Shown here one piece after another: positions 39,692-47,937 of a stretch of DNA of 64,000 bases. Under the pieces are notes generated by a model that saw only the letters and a program-made list of their open reading frames with translations, ran no database searches and was not told the origin of the DNA. Both the position numbers and the translations under genes were made by a program. The first letter of the stretch is position 1; the number at the start of each line of letters is the position of its first letter. This DNA comes from Tsukamurella sp040611135 (GTDB lineage Bacteria > Actinomycetota > Actinomycetes > Mycobacteriales > Mycobacteriaceae), in NCBI RefSeq assembly GCF_040611135.1, contig NZ_JBEXNL010000021.1:18929-82928 (forward strand), in the 5' to 3' direction.

Positions 39692-40132
39692 GGATGAACC
39701 TGTTTCGCTGAACCCGCGATGGCGCGGGGTGAGGTGTGTGGGCAGAGCTGCGCAGCCGGTCCTGGCGGATCGGCTGCGGGGCGGGGTCATCTGCCGTGGC
39801 GCAGGGCGCCGGACACTCCTCCTCGGTTCATGCACTCCACCCTACGCGCGCCGTCACCCGAATTTCGCAGCGAGCTCCGACCACGTCCGATCGAGACCGA
39901 CGGGCGGTTCTCGGCGGCGAGCCCGTCGGACCCGACCGGATCCTGCCGCCGGGGCACACGTTCTCCCGATAGCCATGCGAGAAACGCACGGCTGCGAATC
40001 CGCTGATCCGAGGCTGTTTCCGGCGATCAGGTCATGCGCCGTGCGGATGGCTGGGCCCACCCGTCTCGGGCGCCTTGCTCACTCGCCACGGCGACAATGC
40101 AGTCAATTACGCCCGCGCGTGATTAAAGTGCA
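39692..40132. other. Non-coding gap between the FBP and DUF218 genes
   Basis: 441 bases with no supported gene; small open frames here lack ribosome binding sites or family motifs. Near 40107-40124 there is an imperfect inverted repeat (ATTACGC-N4-GCGTGAT) after the DUF218 stop, possibly a terminator. The FBP promoter must lie here but no clear -35/-10 pair was found. Confidence 0.6.
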
Positions 40133-40708
40133 TCAGCGGTTGCGGGCGATGTCCAGAGCGGCCTTCGGGCGGGACAGGAGGTACTCGCGGGCGAGATTGC
40201 GGACCCACGCGCGCCTCGTGCATCCACACGAAGCGCGGACGGCGTCGGCATCGAGGCCGAGATGCCGGGCGAGGGCGGCGGCCCGTCGGGCATGGAATCC
40301 CTGGGAGACGAGCAGGACACGCCGCACTCCGAACTCGTCGCGCGCACGACGGCAGGCGAGATAGGTGTCGAGGCCGGCACCGTCGGTGAGCAGGGCCGAT
40401 TCCGGCACGCCCCGGTCGCGCAGCCACCCGGTCATGACGGCGATCTCGTCGCCGGACGTACCGCCGGCGTTGCCGGAGACCAGGATCTTCTCCACCTTCC
40501 CGAGCCGCAGGAGCTGCAGCGACGCCTCCAGTCGGCCCTCGACGAAGGACCCCGGGCGCCCGCCCCGCACGGACGCGCCGAAGGCGATGGCGACGGGGGC
40601 GGCGGGCGCGGTTTCCGGCGGGTACAGCGGCCCCGTTCCTGTGAGTCCGGTCACTACCGAACGCGCACGTGCGCTGGGATTTCGGCGCCCCCGGACGGCA
40701 GAACTCAT
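40133..40708 (-). CDS. YdcF/DUF218 family protein
   Basis: 191 residues. The DUF218 pattern is AIAFGASVRGGRPGSFVEGRLEA, KILVSGNAGGTSGDEIAVMTGWL with the acidic residue, TDGAGLDTYLACRRARDEFG and VLLVSQGFHARRAAALARHLG. Members (SanA, YdcF) bind nucleotides or act in envelope integrity. There is no clear membrane segment. TAGGGT lies 6 bases before the ATG, so the mRNA is probably leaderless. Divergent from etfD, 146 bases between starts. Confidence 0.85.
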   Translation of the reverse strand: MSSAVRGRRNPSARARSVVTGLTGTGPLYPPETAPAAPVAIAFGASVRGGRPGSFVEGRLEASLQLLRLGKVEKILVSGNAGGTSGDEIAVMTGWLRDRGVPESALLTDGAGLDTYLACRRARDEFGVRRVLLVSQGFHARRAAALARHLGLDADAVRASCGCTRRAWVRNLAREYLLSRPKAALDIARNR

Positions 40709-40714
40709 GCGTTC

Positions 40715-40720
40715 ACCCTA
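40715..40720 (-). promoter_or_regulatory. -10 box (TAGGGT) for the DUF218 gene
   Basis: Minus-strand TAGGGT ends 6 bases before the ATG at 40708, with no ribosome binding site between. Confidence 0.5.
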
Positions 40721-40805
40721 CCGAGCGGCGAGTTAGGTGAACCTTCTCGCACGACCACATATATCCGCGTTCTACCGTTATGCCAGACGCAGTGGTTTCG
40801 CGACC

Positions 40806-40825
40806 ATGTTACTGACGGGTAACAT
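40806..40825 (+). promoter_or_regulatory. Palindromic operator over the etfD promoter
   Basis: ATGTTAC-N6-GTAACAT with perfect arms. Its right half contains TAACAT (40820-40825), a good -10 box, so a bound repressor would block transcription of etfD. Shape and spacing suit a TetR-type fatty-acid regulator; none is encoded next to it. Confidence 0.6.
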
Positions 40826-40854
40826 AGTCGGTCACCAGCCCGCGAGGCAGAAAG

Positions 40855-43800
40855 GTGCACGACGTGGACCAGACGTATTTGGCCGCCGCCGAGTCCGACA
40901 TCACCCCGCTGAATATCACCCTCGGCACGATCGGGGCGATCGCCTTCGTGGTCGGCTGGGCGATCTTCTTCCGGGGCGCGTTCCGCATGGTGCGGATCAT
41001 CGCCCAGGGACAGTCGGCGAAGGACCGCTGGCTCCCGTTCATCCCGCGTGCCGCGGAGGTCGTGGTCGAGTTCCTCGCCCACACCAAGATGATCAAGAAC
41101 CGCACGGTGGGCATCGCCCACTGGTTCGTCATGGTCGGCTTCCTGCTCGGCATGGTCCTCTGGTTCGAGGCGCTACCGCAGACCTTCGACCCGTCGTTCC
41201 ACTGGCCCGTCATCGGCGCGTGGCCCGTCTACCACCTCGTGGACGAGATCCTCGGCATCGCGACGTTCGTCGGCATCCTGGTGCTGATCGTGGTCCGGCA
41301 GGTCAAGCACCCGCGCAACCCCGCACTCTTCTCGCGCTTCGCCGGCAGTAAGTTCCTGCCCGCGTACACGATCGAGGCCATCGTCCTGTTCGAGGGCCTC
41401 GGCATGATCATGGTCAAGGCCGGCAAGATCGCCATGACCGGCGAGTCCAGCCCCGTCACCGACTTCTTCACGCGCCACGTCGCCGAGCTGCTCCCCAACA
41501 GCCCGGCGATGGTCACGGTCTTCGCCTTCATCAAGCTGATGTCGGGCGTGACCTTCCTGATCTGCGTCGGCAGCAACCTCACCTGGGGCGTCGCGTGGCA
41601 CCGCTTCTCGGCGTTCTTCAACATCTACTTCAAGCGCGAGCTGGGCAGCCGCCGCGCACTGGGCGCCGCGAAGCCGATGGTGTCCAACGGCAAGGTCCTG
41701 ACCATGGAGAACACGGACCCGGACGTCGACAACCTCGGCGCCGGCAAGATCGAGGACTTCTCCTGGAAGGGCTGGCTGGACTTCACCACCTGCACCGAGT
41801 GCGGTCGCTGCCAGAGCCAGTGCCCCGCGTGGAACACCGGCAAGCCGCTGAGCCCGAAGCTGCTGATCATGGGCCTGCGTGATCACGGTTACGCCAAGGC
41901 GCCGTACCTCCTGGCCGGGGGCCGCACGGACCCGGCCGGCGAGCAGATCGGACTGGTCGGCAAGGACGGCACCGTCGACGAGGCCGCGCTGGAGAAGATC
42001 CCCGCCGAGGCCCGCGCCGAGGCCGAGCGCTCGCTGGTCGGTCCCGCGGGCGAGGACGGCGCCCTGGGCGGCGTCATCGACCCCGAGGTCCTGTGGTCCT
42101 GCACCACCTGCGGCGCCTGCGTCGAGCAGTGCCCCGTCGACATCGAGCACGTCGACCACATCGTCGACATGCGCCGCTACCAGGTGCTGATCGAGTCGGA
42201 GTTCCCGCACGAGCTGGCCGGCCTGTTCAAGAACCTCGAGAACAAGGGCAACCCCTGGGGCCAGAGCCCCAGCCAGCGCACCGCGTGGATCGACGAGATG
42301 GACATCGACATCCCGGTCTACGGCCAGGACGTCGAGTCCTTCGACGGCTTCGAGTACCTCTTCTGGGTCGGCTGCGCCGGCGCCTTCGAGGACCGCGCCA
42401 AGAAGACCACCAAGGCCGTCGCCGAGCTCCTCGACGTTGCCGCCGTGAACTTCCTGGTCCTCGGCCAGGGCGAGACCTGTACGGGTGACTCCGCCCGCCG
42501 CGCGGGCAACGAGTTCCTGTTCCAGATGCTGGCGCAGCAGAACATCGAGCAGCTCGATGAAGTGTTCAGTGGTCTTCCCCAGAAACAGCGCAAGATCGTC
42601 GTGACCTGCGCCCACTGCTTCAACGCGCTCGGCAACGAGTACCCGCAGGTGGGCGGCGACTACGAGGTCGTGCACCACACGCAGCTGCTCAACAAGCTGG
42701 TCCGCGAGAAGCGCCTCGTTCCCGTGGCGCCCCCGAGCGAGGACGTCACCTACCACGACCCCTGCTATCTCGGCCGGCACAACCAGGTCTACGAGGCCCC
42801 GCGCGAGCTCATCGGCGCCTCCGGCGCCACCCTCAAGGAGATGCCGCGGCACCTCGAACGGTCCATGTGCTGCGGCGCCGGCGGCGCGCGCATGTGGATG
42901 GAGGAGCAGCTCGGCAAGCGGATCAACATCGATCGCGTCGACGAGGCCCTGAACACCCTGTCGTCGTCGCCCGAGGCCACTCCGAAGAAGATCGCCACCG
43001 GCTGCCCGTTCTGCCGCGTGATGCTCTCCGACGGTGTGACCGCGCAGACCGCCGAATCCGATGCCCCCGCACCCGAGGTCGTCGACGTCGCGCAGATGCT
43101 CCTCGAGTCCGTCAAGCGTGGACTCCCCGAGGGCATCGTCGTCGGCAATCCGAACCGCAAGGTGAAAGACGGTGCCACCGCCCTCGCCGAGGCCCCTGCC
43201 GCGGCTCCGGCGGCCGCGCCTGCCGCGGCGGCCCCCGCTGCCGCCCCGGCCGCACCTGCGGAGAAGAAGGACGCGAAGCCCGCGGTCGGTCTCGGCCTCG
43301 CCGGTGGCGGCAAGCGCCCGGGCGGACCGAAGAAGCCGGGCGCGCCCAAGCCTGCTGCTCCGGCCGCTCCCGCTGCTGACGCCGCTCCTGCGGCAGAGGC
43401 ACCGGCGGCACCCGCGAAGCCCGCGGTCGGACTGGGTATGGCCGGCGGCGCCAAGCGTCCCGGTGCGAAGAAGCCCGGCGCCGCTCCGGTTGCTGCCCCT
43501 GCTGCGCCCGCCGCCGAGACCGCTCCGGCGGCCGAAGCGCCGGCAGCGCCCGCGAAGCCCGCGGTCGGGCTCGGTATCGCCGGCGGGGCCAAGCGACCGG
43601 GCGCCAAGAAGCCCGGGGCGCCCAAGCCCGCGGCCGCACCGGCGGGGGCCCCCGCTGCCGCCGCCCCCTCGGCCGAAGCTCCCGCGACCGAAGCACCCGC
43701 GACCGAAGCACCCGCGGCTCCGGCCGAGGATCGCACGCTGAAGACCGCGGGCGAGTCCAAGGCGGCGGGGTTCGGCATCGCCGCCGGCGCCAAGCGACCG

Positions 43801-44067
43801 GGCGCCAAGAAGCCCGGCGCCCCTCGGGCCGCGGCACCTGCTCCGGCTGAGCCCGCCCCGGCACCGGAGGCTCCCGCGGCCCCGGCCCCCGCCGCGGAGG
43901 CTCCCGCGGACGGCGCACCGTCGGCCCCGGAAACCGCAGTTCAGGACGCCCCCGCGAGCCCGGCACCGTCGGGCGGGAACGACCGGACGCTGACGACGGA
44001 GGGCGAGTCCAAGGCCAAGGGCTTCGGGATCGCCGCGGGCGCGAAGCGTCCCGGCGGCCGGAAGTGA
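40855..44067 (+). CDS. etfD: Membrane Fe-S/haem oxidoreductase EtfD (Rv0338c-like)
   Basis: 1070 residues from GTG 40855 (GTG 40864 is also possible). Five or six N-terminal membrane helices with His residues form a cytochrome-b-like anchor (1-260). Two ferredoxin motifs follow, CTECGRCQSQCP (~313) and CTTCGACVEQCPVD (~416), then two cysteine-rich CCG-type domains (CYLGRHNQVYEAP, MCCGAGGARMW ~640-680). M. tuberculosis Rv0338c (EtfD) passes electrons from EtfBA, and so from acyl-CoA dehydrogenases, to menaquinone. The last ~300 residues are an Ala/Pro-rich tail with five copies of a GxAxGxKRPG repeat. The palindrome at 40806 probably regulates it. Confidence 0.92.
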   Translation: MHDVDQTYLAAAESDITPLNITLGTIGAIAFVVGWAIFFRGAFRMVRIIAQGQSAKDRWLPFIPRAAEVVVEFLAHTKMIKNRTVGIAHWFVMVGFLLGMVLWFEALPQTFDPSFHWPVIGAWPVYHLVDEILGIATFVGILVLIVVRQVKHPRNPALFSRFAGSKFLPAYTIEAIVLFEGLGMIMVKAGKIAMTGESSPVTDFFTRHVAELLPNSPAMVTVFAFIKLMSGVTFLICVGSNLTWGVAWHRFSAFFNIYFKRELGSRRALGAAKPMVSNGKVLTMENTDPDVDNLGAGKIEDFSWKGWLDFTTCTECGRCQSQCPAWNTGKPLSPKLLIMGLRDHGYAKAPYLLAGGRTDPAGEQIGLVGKDGTVDEAALEKIPAEARAEAERSLVGPAGEDGALGGVIDPEVLWSCTTCGACVEQCPVDIEHVDHIVDMRRYQVLIESEFPHELAGLFKNLENKGNPWGQSPSQRTAWIDEMDIDIPVYGQDVESFDGFEYLFWVGCAGAFEDRAKKTTKAVAELLDVAAVNFLVLGQGETCTGDSARRAGNEFLFQMLAQQNIEQLDEVFSGLPQKQRKIVVTCAHCFNALGNEYPQVGGDYEVVHHTQLLNKLVREKRLVPVAPPSEDVTYHDPCYLGRHNQVYEAPRELIGASGATLKEMPRHLERSMCCGAGGARMWMEEQLGKRINIDRVDEALNTLSSSPEATPKKIATGCPFCRVMLSDGVTAQTAESDAPAPEVVDVAQMLLESVKRGLPEGIVVGNPNRKVKDGATALAEAPAAAPAAAPAAAAPAAAPAAPAEKKDAKPAVGLGLAGGGKRPGGPKKPGAPKPAAPAAPAADAAPAAEAPAAPAKPAVGLGMAGGAKRPGAKKPGAAPVAAPAAPAAETAPAAEAPAAPAKPAVGLGIAGGAKRPGAKKPGAPKPAAAPAGAPAAAAPSAEAPATEAPATEAPAAPAEDRTLKTAGESKAAGFGIAAGAKRPGAKKPGAPRAAAPAPAEPAPAPEAPAAPAPAAEAPADGAPSAPETAVQDAPASPAPSGGNDRTLTTEGESKAKGFGIAAGAKRPGGRK
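43279..44064 (+). repeat. Repeat-bearing Ala/Pro/Lys tail of EtfD
   Basis: Five copies of VGLGLAGGGKRPGGPKKPGA-like units begin near 43282, 43426, 43561, 43771 and 44020, separated by Ala/Pro-rich spacers of varying length. The first three share PAVGLG, the last two FGIAAGAKRPG. It is positively charged and probably unstructured. Confidence 0.8.
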
Positions 44068-44113
44068 TCGACTCCGAGCGAATCGCTATCAACCGATAGG
44101 GCAGGATGGTCCC

Positions 44114-44794
44114 GTGCCTGAGTACGTGAGTTACGAGGAGTTCGGGCGGCGCTTCTTCGAGATCGCCGTGAACGAGGAGCGCGTCGGCTCCGCGTTCGCC
44201 GACATCGCCGGCGGCGATTTCACCGTGGGCCCGATCCCGTCGGGCCCCGGTGGGATGGCGAAGGTGTGGGCGCAGGTGGAGATCGATGAGCCGCAGCTCA
44301 CCCGCCAGGTGGGCGAGCTCATCACCTTCACGGTGAAGATCCCGCTGCGCATCGGCCTGCTCATCGACCTCAAGGTCGACCGGATCCGCTACGACGTGGC
44401 CGGCCTGATCACGCTGCCGCTCACGGTGCGCGCCGCCGCGCCGCTGGAGCTGCGCATCGAGGTCGACCCACCCAAGCCCAAGGACGTGTGGGTCGACGTC
44501 GAGTCACGGACGATCCGCGGCTCGATCGTGCGGGTCGTGGCCAGCGTGGATGCGGAGATCCGGCGGTTCATCGCGCAGTACGTGGCCGAGGAGATCGACA
44601 AGCCCGAGGTCAAGAAGGCGCGGATCATCAACGTCTCCGAGGAGCTGGGGCGCGCCTTCCACAACCTCGGTGACGACGAGCCGGTCCCGCCGACGCCGTC
44701 GGGCCCTGCCCTGCCGGCAGGGTCGACCCCGGACGTGCCGGGTGAGGTCGTGGAGGTCATCGGGATCGTCGACCCGCCCGGTCGCACCGACTGA
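44114..44794 (+). CDS. Conserved actinobacterial protein of unknown function
   Basis: 226 residues from GTG 44114 (AGGA upstream), 46 bases after etfD. It is soluble with alternating beta strands: VWAQVEIDEPQL, FTVKIPLRIGLLIDLKVDRIRYDVAGLITLPLTVR and LELRIEVDPPKPKDVWVDVES, then a helix with KARIINVSEELGRAF and a Pro-rich tail. The beta-rich middle suggests a lipid-binding (SMP/BPI-like) or YceI-like sandwich, but no motif settles it. Conserved proteins of this type follow etfD-like genes in related bacteria as far as memory serves; no function is known. Confidence 0.75.
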   Translation: MPEYVSYEEFGRRFFEIAVNEERVGSAFADIAGGDFTVGPIPSGPGGMAKVWAQVEIDEPQLTRQVGELITFTVKIPLRIGLLIDLKVDRIRYDVAGLITLPLTVRAAAPLELRIEVDPPKPKDVWVDVESRTIRGSIVRVVASVDAEIRRFIAQYVAEEIDKPEVKKARIINVSEELGRAFHNLGDDEPVPPTPSGPALPAGSTPDVPGEVVEVIGIVDPPGRTD

Positions 44795-44801
44795 CGTCAG
44801 T

Positions 44802-44873
44802 CGTGAAGACGGCCGCATCCGGCGCTACGAGCTCCTCCGAAGGCTCGTGACGCCGGATTCGGCCGTTTTCACG
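44802..44873. terminator. Long bidirectional hairpin between convergent genes
   Basis: Arms of 31 bases (44802-44832 and 44843-44873) with four mismatches around a 10-base loop, overlapping the last codon and stop of the tetR gene. TTTT near the end of the right arm helps the plus-strand direction. Confidence 0.65.
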
Positions 44874-45450
44874 AGGCTTCGGCGTCGATGATCCGCTGGA
44901 TCGCGCCGCCGTAGGACCGCGCCAGCTCCTCGCGCGACGGCGCCGTGTAGATGGGCGAGGCCACCAGGTAGCGCATGAAGGCGAGCCCGAACAGGGTGCT
45001 GGCCACCACGCGCCCCACCTCGATCGACACCTGCGCCTTCTGGGTGAGCAGTGGCAAGATCTCGTGGGCCACGAACTCGCCGAAGATGCTGCTGCGGCCG
45101 TCCTCGACCGACACGGCGGCGCGGAGCACCGCCTGCACCGCCGCCGCCGTTTCCTCGCCCTCCCAGATGCTGAGACCCGCGCGGACCAGCCTCTCCCCGA
45201 GCTGGGCACGCGGTCCCTCGAAGGCGGCGCCGAACACGGCCGTCGGGTCGATCGGCAGGCTCATGACTTCCCGGAACAGCCCGGCCTTGTTCCCGAAGTA
45301 ATACGAGACCAGAGCCACGTCGACCCCGGCGTCGGCCGCGATCGCCCGGATGGTGGTCCGGTCGTAGCCCGACTCGCCGAAACGCACGCGCGCCGCCTCG
45401 AGGATATCGGCCTTCGCCGTGCTGGTGCCCGCCCGTCTACCCGATGCCAT
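44869..45450 (-). CDS. TetR-family transcriptional regulator
   Basis: 193 residues. The N-terminal helix-turn-helix is ILEAARVRFGESGYDRTTIRAIAADAGVDVALVSYYFGNKAGLF, standard TetR. The ligand domain (60-193) ends in YGGAIQRIIDAEAS. It is divergent from a small membrane transporter-like gene, the usual layout when a TetR controls an efflux or ABC-2-type protein. The palindrome at 45472-45485 between the two is its likely operator. A TACGAT box lies 7 bases before its ATG, so the transcript is probably leaderless. Confidence 0.92.
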   Translation of the reverse strand: MASGRRAGTSTAKADILEAARVRFGESGYDRTTIRAIAADAGVDVALVSYYFGNKAGLFREVMSLPIDPTAVFGAAFEGPRAQLGERLVRAGLSIWEGEETAAAVQAVLRAAVSVEDGRSSIFGEFVAHEILPLLTQKAQVSIEVGRVVASTLFGLAFMRYLVASPIYTAPSREELARSYGGAIQRIIDAEAS

Positions 45451-45457
45451 GGCGTCG

Positions 45458-45485
45458 ATCGTAGCAGTATTTCAACACGTGTTGA
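45458..45485. promoter_or_regulatory. TetR promoter and operator region
   Basis: Minus-strand TACGAT (45463-45458) is the -10 of tetR. The perfect palindrome TCAACACGTGTTGA (45472-45485) follows, with a further GTTGA half-site near 45529. The site lies between both divergent starts. Confidence 0.6.
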
Positions 45486-45549
45486 CTTCTTCTGCGGGGC
45501 GGTCGTAAGCTCGGTTTCATCACTCGTTGAAATGTTCTCGGAGGCTCTC

Positions 45550-46638
45550 ATGAGCAAGTCCCACGCCAAGCTGGCCGCGGTGTTCGCCGGGCTGGCCATC
45601 GCCATCCCGCTCATCGTCCTGCTGTTCACCGGCCCCGCGTCGCACGGCAAGCCGCACGACCTGCCGATCGGCGTCGTCGGGCCGCAGGCCGCCGCCGCGC
45701 AGCTGCAGCAGAAGCTCGACGCGCAGCAGCCGGGCGGGTTCGAGGTGCACTCCTACGGCACCGAAGCCGACCTGGTGCAGGCCGCGAAGGACCGCAAGGT
45801 CTACGGCGGCATCGTGCCCGCGAGTCCGGCCACGTCGGGCGCGCGGACCACGGCCGTCGTCGCGAGCGGCGCCTCCCCCGCGGTCGCGCCGATGATCACC
45901 CAGCTCGCCACGGCCGCGGCGCAGGGCCAGAAGGTCCAGACCGTCGAGGTGGCGCCGCTGTCGGCCGACGATCCGCGCGGGGCCGGCTTCGGCTCCATCG
46001 TGATGCCGGTCTTCCTTTCGGGGATGGTGCTGGCGCTGGCCACCGTGATGATCGGCGGCCACCCGAAGATCGTCGCCGTGGCCCTGCCCATCGGCGCGGC
46101 GGTCGTGGGCGCAGCCGCGGTGGGCGCGGCGATGTGGATCGGCGTCCTGCCCGGCGGCTTCCAGGCCCAGTGGCTCGCGATGAGTGCGGGCATGCTCGCC
46201 ATCGGCGCGACGGTGGCCGGCCTGGTCTCCTTGCTCGGCACCAAGGGCATCGCGCCCGCGGCACTGCTGTTCATGCTGGTCGGGATGCCGCTCGCCGGAA
46301 TCGGCGCCCCGCCGGAGTTCCTGCCGCACGTCTGGGCGGTCCTCGGCCAGAGCCTGCCGATCGGCGCGACGGGCACCGCGCTGCGCAGCGCGGGCTTCTT
46401 CGCCGACGGTTCCCTGGTCGGCGCCGGGGCCGGCGCGGCGTTCGCGGTGCTGGGCGCCTGGATCGTCGTGGGCTACGCCCTGCTCGTGATCGGCGCGGCG
46501 AAGCACCGTGGCGCGAGCCACGCATCGGCGCAGGGCGCGACCAGCGGCGCACCGTCGGACAAGGGCGAGGTGACGAATTCCGCGGCCACGCCGGCGATCG
46601 TCACCGCCGCGACCCCGGTCAGTGCCGTGCCCCAATAA
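45550..46638 (+). CDS. Membrane protein of the ABC-2/YhgE-type permease group
   Basis: 362 residues from ATG 45550. One N-terminal membrane helix, an extracytoplasmic domain (~35-150: PIGVVGPQAAAAQLQQKLDAQ and VYGGIVPAS), then five helices (~155-325) and a cytosolic Ser/Ala/Thr-rich tail. This is the YhgE/Pip or ABC-2 permease layout without its own ATPase. Likely exports a lipid or small hydrophobic compound under control of the divergent TetR. The substrate is unknown. Confidence 0.78.
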   Translation: MSKSHAKLAAVFAGLAIAIPLIVLLFTGPASHGKPHDLPIGVVGPQAAAAQLQQKLDAQQPGGFEVHSYGTEADLVQAAKDRKVYGGIVPASPATSGARTTAVVASGASPAVAPMITQLATAAAQGQKVQTVEVAPLSADDPRGAGFGSIVMPVFLSGMVLALATVMIGGHPKIVAVALPIGAAVVGAAAVGAAMWIGVLPGGFQAQWLAMSAGMLAIGATVAGLVSLLGTKGIAPAALLFMLVGMPLAGIGAPPEFLPHVWAVLGQSLPIGATGTALRSAGFFADGSLVGAGAGAAFAVLGAWIVVGYALLVIGAAKHRGASHASAQGATSGAPSDKGEVTNSAATPAIVTAATPVSAVPQ

Positions 46639-46671
46639 ATGGATTTGCTGCAGCCTGCGACGATATAACCC

Positions 46672-47928
46672 ATGAGCCGACCGCATGTGCCCCACATCCG
46701 CACCGAACTCAAGCCGCTCGAGCAGTCCGCCAAGCTGCAGAACGTGCTGTACGAGATCCGTGGCCCCGTGGTGGCACAGGCGGCTCGACTCGAGGCGCAG
46801 GGGCACCGCATCCTCAAGCTGAACATCGGCAACCCGGCCAGCTTCGGCTTCGAGGCGCCGGACTCCATCGTCCGCGACATGATCCACGCGCTGCCCACCT
46901 CGCAGGGCTACAGCGAGTCGCAGGGCATCGCCTCCGCCCGACGGGCCGTGGTGACCCGCTACGAGGAGGTCCAGGACTTCCCGTACTTCGACATCGGCGA
47001 CGTCTACCTCGGTAACGGCGTCTCCGAGCTGATCACCATGACGCTGCAGGCCCTGCTGAACAACGGCGACGAGGTGCTCATCCCCGCGCCCGACTACCCG
47101 CTGTGGACCGCCATGACGTCGCTCTCCGGCGGCACCCCCGTGCACTACCTGTGCGACGAGGACAACGGCTGGAACCCGTCGGTCGAGGACATCGAGGCGA
47201 AGATCACACCGCGCACCAAGGCGATCGTCGTGATCAACCCGAACAACCCGACGGGCGCCGTCTACTCGCGCGAGACGCTGCAGCAGATCGTCGAGGTGGC
47301 GCGCAAGCACTCGCTCCTCGTCCTCGCCGACGAGATCTACGACCGCATCCTCTACGACGGCGCGCAGCACATCTCCATCGCCGAGCTAGCCCCGGATCTG
47401 CTGGTGTGCACGTTCAACGGCCTGTCCAAGGCGTACCGCGTGTGCGGCTACCGCGCCGGCTGGATGGTGCTGACGGGCCCCAAGGACCACGCCTCCGGCT
47501 TCATCGAGGGCCTGACCCTCCTGGCGTCGACCCGCCTGTGCCCCAACGTCCCCGCGCAGCACGCGATCCAGGTGGCGCTCGGCGGCTACCAGTCGATCAA
47601 CGACCTGATCCTGCCCGGCGGGCGGCTGCTGGAACAGCGCGACGTGGCCTACGAGAAGCTCAACGCCATCGACGGCGTGAGCTGCGTCAAGCCCCAGGGC
47701 GCGCTGTACGCCTTCCCCAAGCTGGACCCCAACGTCCACGAGATCCGCGACGACGAGCAGATGGTCCTCGACCTGCTCAACCAGGAGAAGATCCTGTTGG
47801 TCCAGGGCACCGGCTTCAACTGGCCCACGCCCGACCACCTGCGCGTTGTGACGCTCCCCTGGGCCCGTGACCTGGCCGAGGCGCTCGATCGGTTCGGCAA
47901 CTTCCTGAGTTCGTACAAGCAGAAGTAG
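46672..47928 (+). CDS. PLP-dependent aminotransferase (AspC/AlaA type, Rv0337c-like)
   Basis: 418 residues, fold type I class I. NPNNPTGAVYS binds the substrate carboxylate region, DEIYDRILYDG contains the PLP-ring Asp and Tyr, and the Schiff-base Lys is in NGLSKAYRVCGYRAGWMV. It corresponds to M. tuberculosis Rv0337c (annotated aspC) and to E. coli AlaA-type glutamate-pyruvate aminotransferases. It therefore probably makes alanine or aspartate from glutamate. The stop codon TAG forms the start of the -10 box of the next gene. Confidence 0.91.
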   Translation: MSRPHVPHIRTELKPLEQSAKLQNVLYEIRGPVVAQAARLEAQGHRILKLNIGNPASFGFEAPDSIVRDMIHALPTSQGYSESQGIASARRAVVTRYEEVQDFPYFDIGDVYLGNGVSELITMTLQALLNNGDEVLIPAPDYPLWTAMTSLSGGTPVHYLCDEDNGWNPSVEDIEAKITPRTKAIVVINPNNPTGAVYSRETLQQIVEVARKHSLLVLADEIYDRILYDGAQHISIAELAPDLLVCTFNGLSKAYRVCGYRAGWMVLTGPKDHASGFIEGLTLLASTRLCPNVPAQHAIQVALGGYQSINDLILPGGRLLEQRDVAYEKLNAIDGVSCVKPQGALYAFPKLDPNVHEIRDDEQMVLDLLNQEKILLVQGTGFNWPTPDHLRVVTLPWARDLAEALDRFGNFLSSYKQK

Positions 47929-47931
47929 GGT
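47926..47931 (+). promoter_or_regulatory. -10 box (TAGGGT) formed with the aminotransferase stop codon
   Basis: TAGGGT begins with the TAG stop of the upstream gene and ends 6 bases before GTG 47938, so YibE/F may have its own leaderless transcript despite the 9-base gap. Confidence 0.45.
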
Positions 47932-47937
47932 GGCGGC

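Noticed and set aside
39719..40006. Possible small gene in the FBP-DUF218 gap
   Set aside because: Several overlapping frames exist, but none has a ribosome binding site, start context or family motif; Arg/Pro-rich composition points to non-coding DNA.
43160..44067. Repeat region considered as CRISPR or tandem DNA repeat
   Set aside because: Units are unequal in length and spacing and conserved at the protein level in one frame; this is a protein repeat. No CRISPR array or cas gene was seen anywhere in the window.
45520..47370. A 616-codon minus-strand frame across the permease-like and aminotransferase genes
   Set aside because: Antisense shadow; Arg/His/Gly-rich without motifs, while both plus-strand genes are clear.
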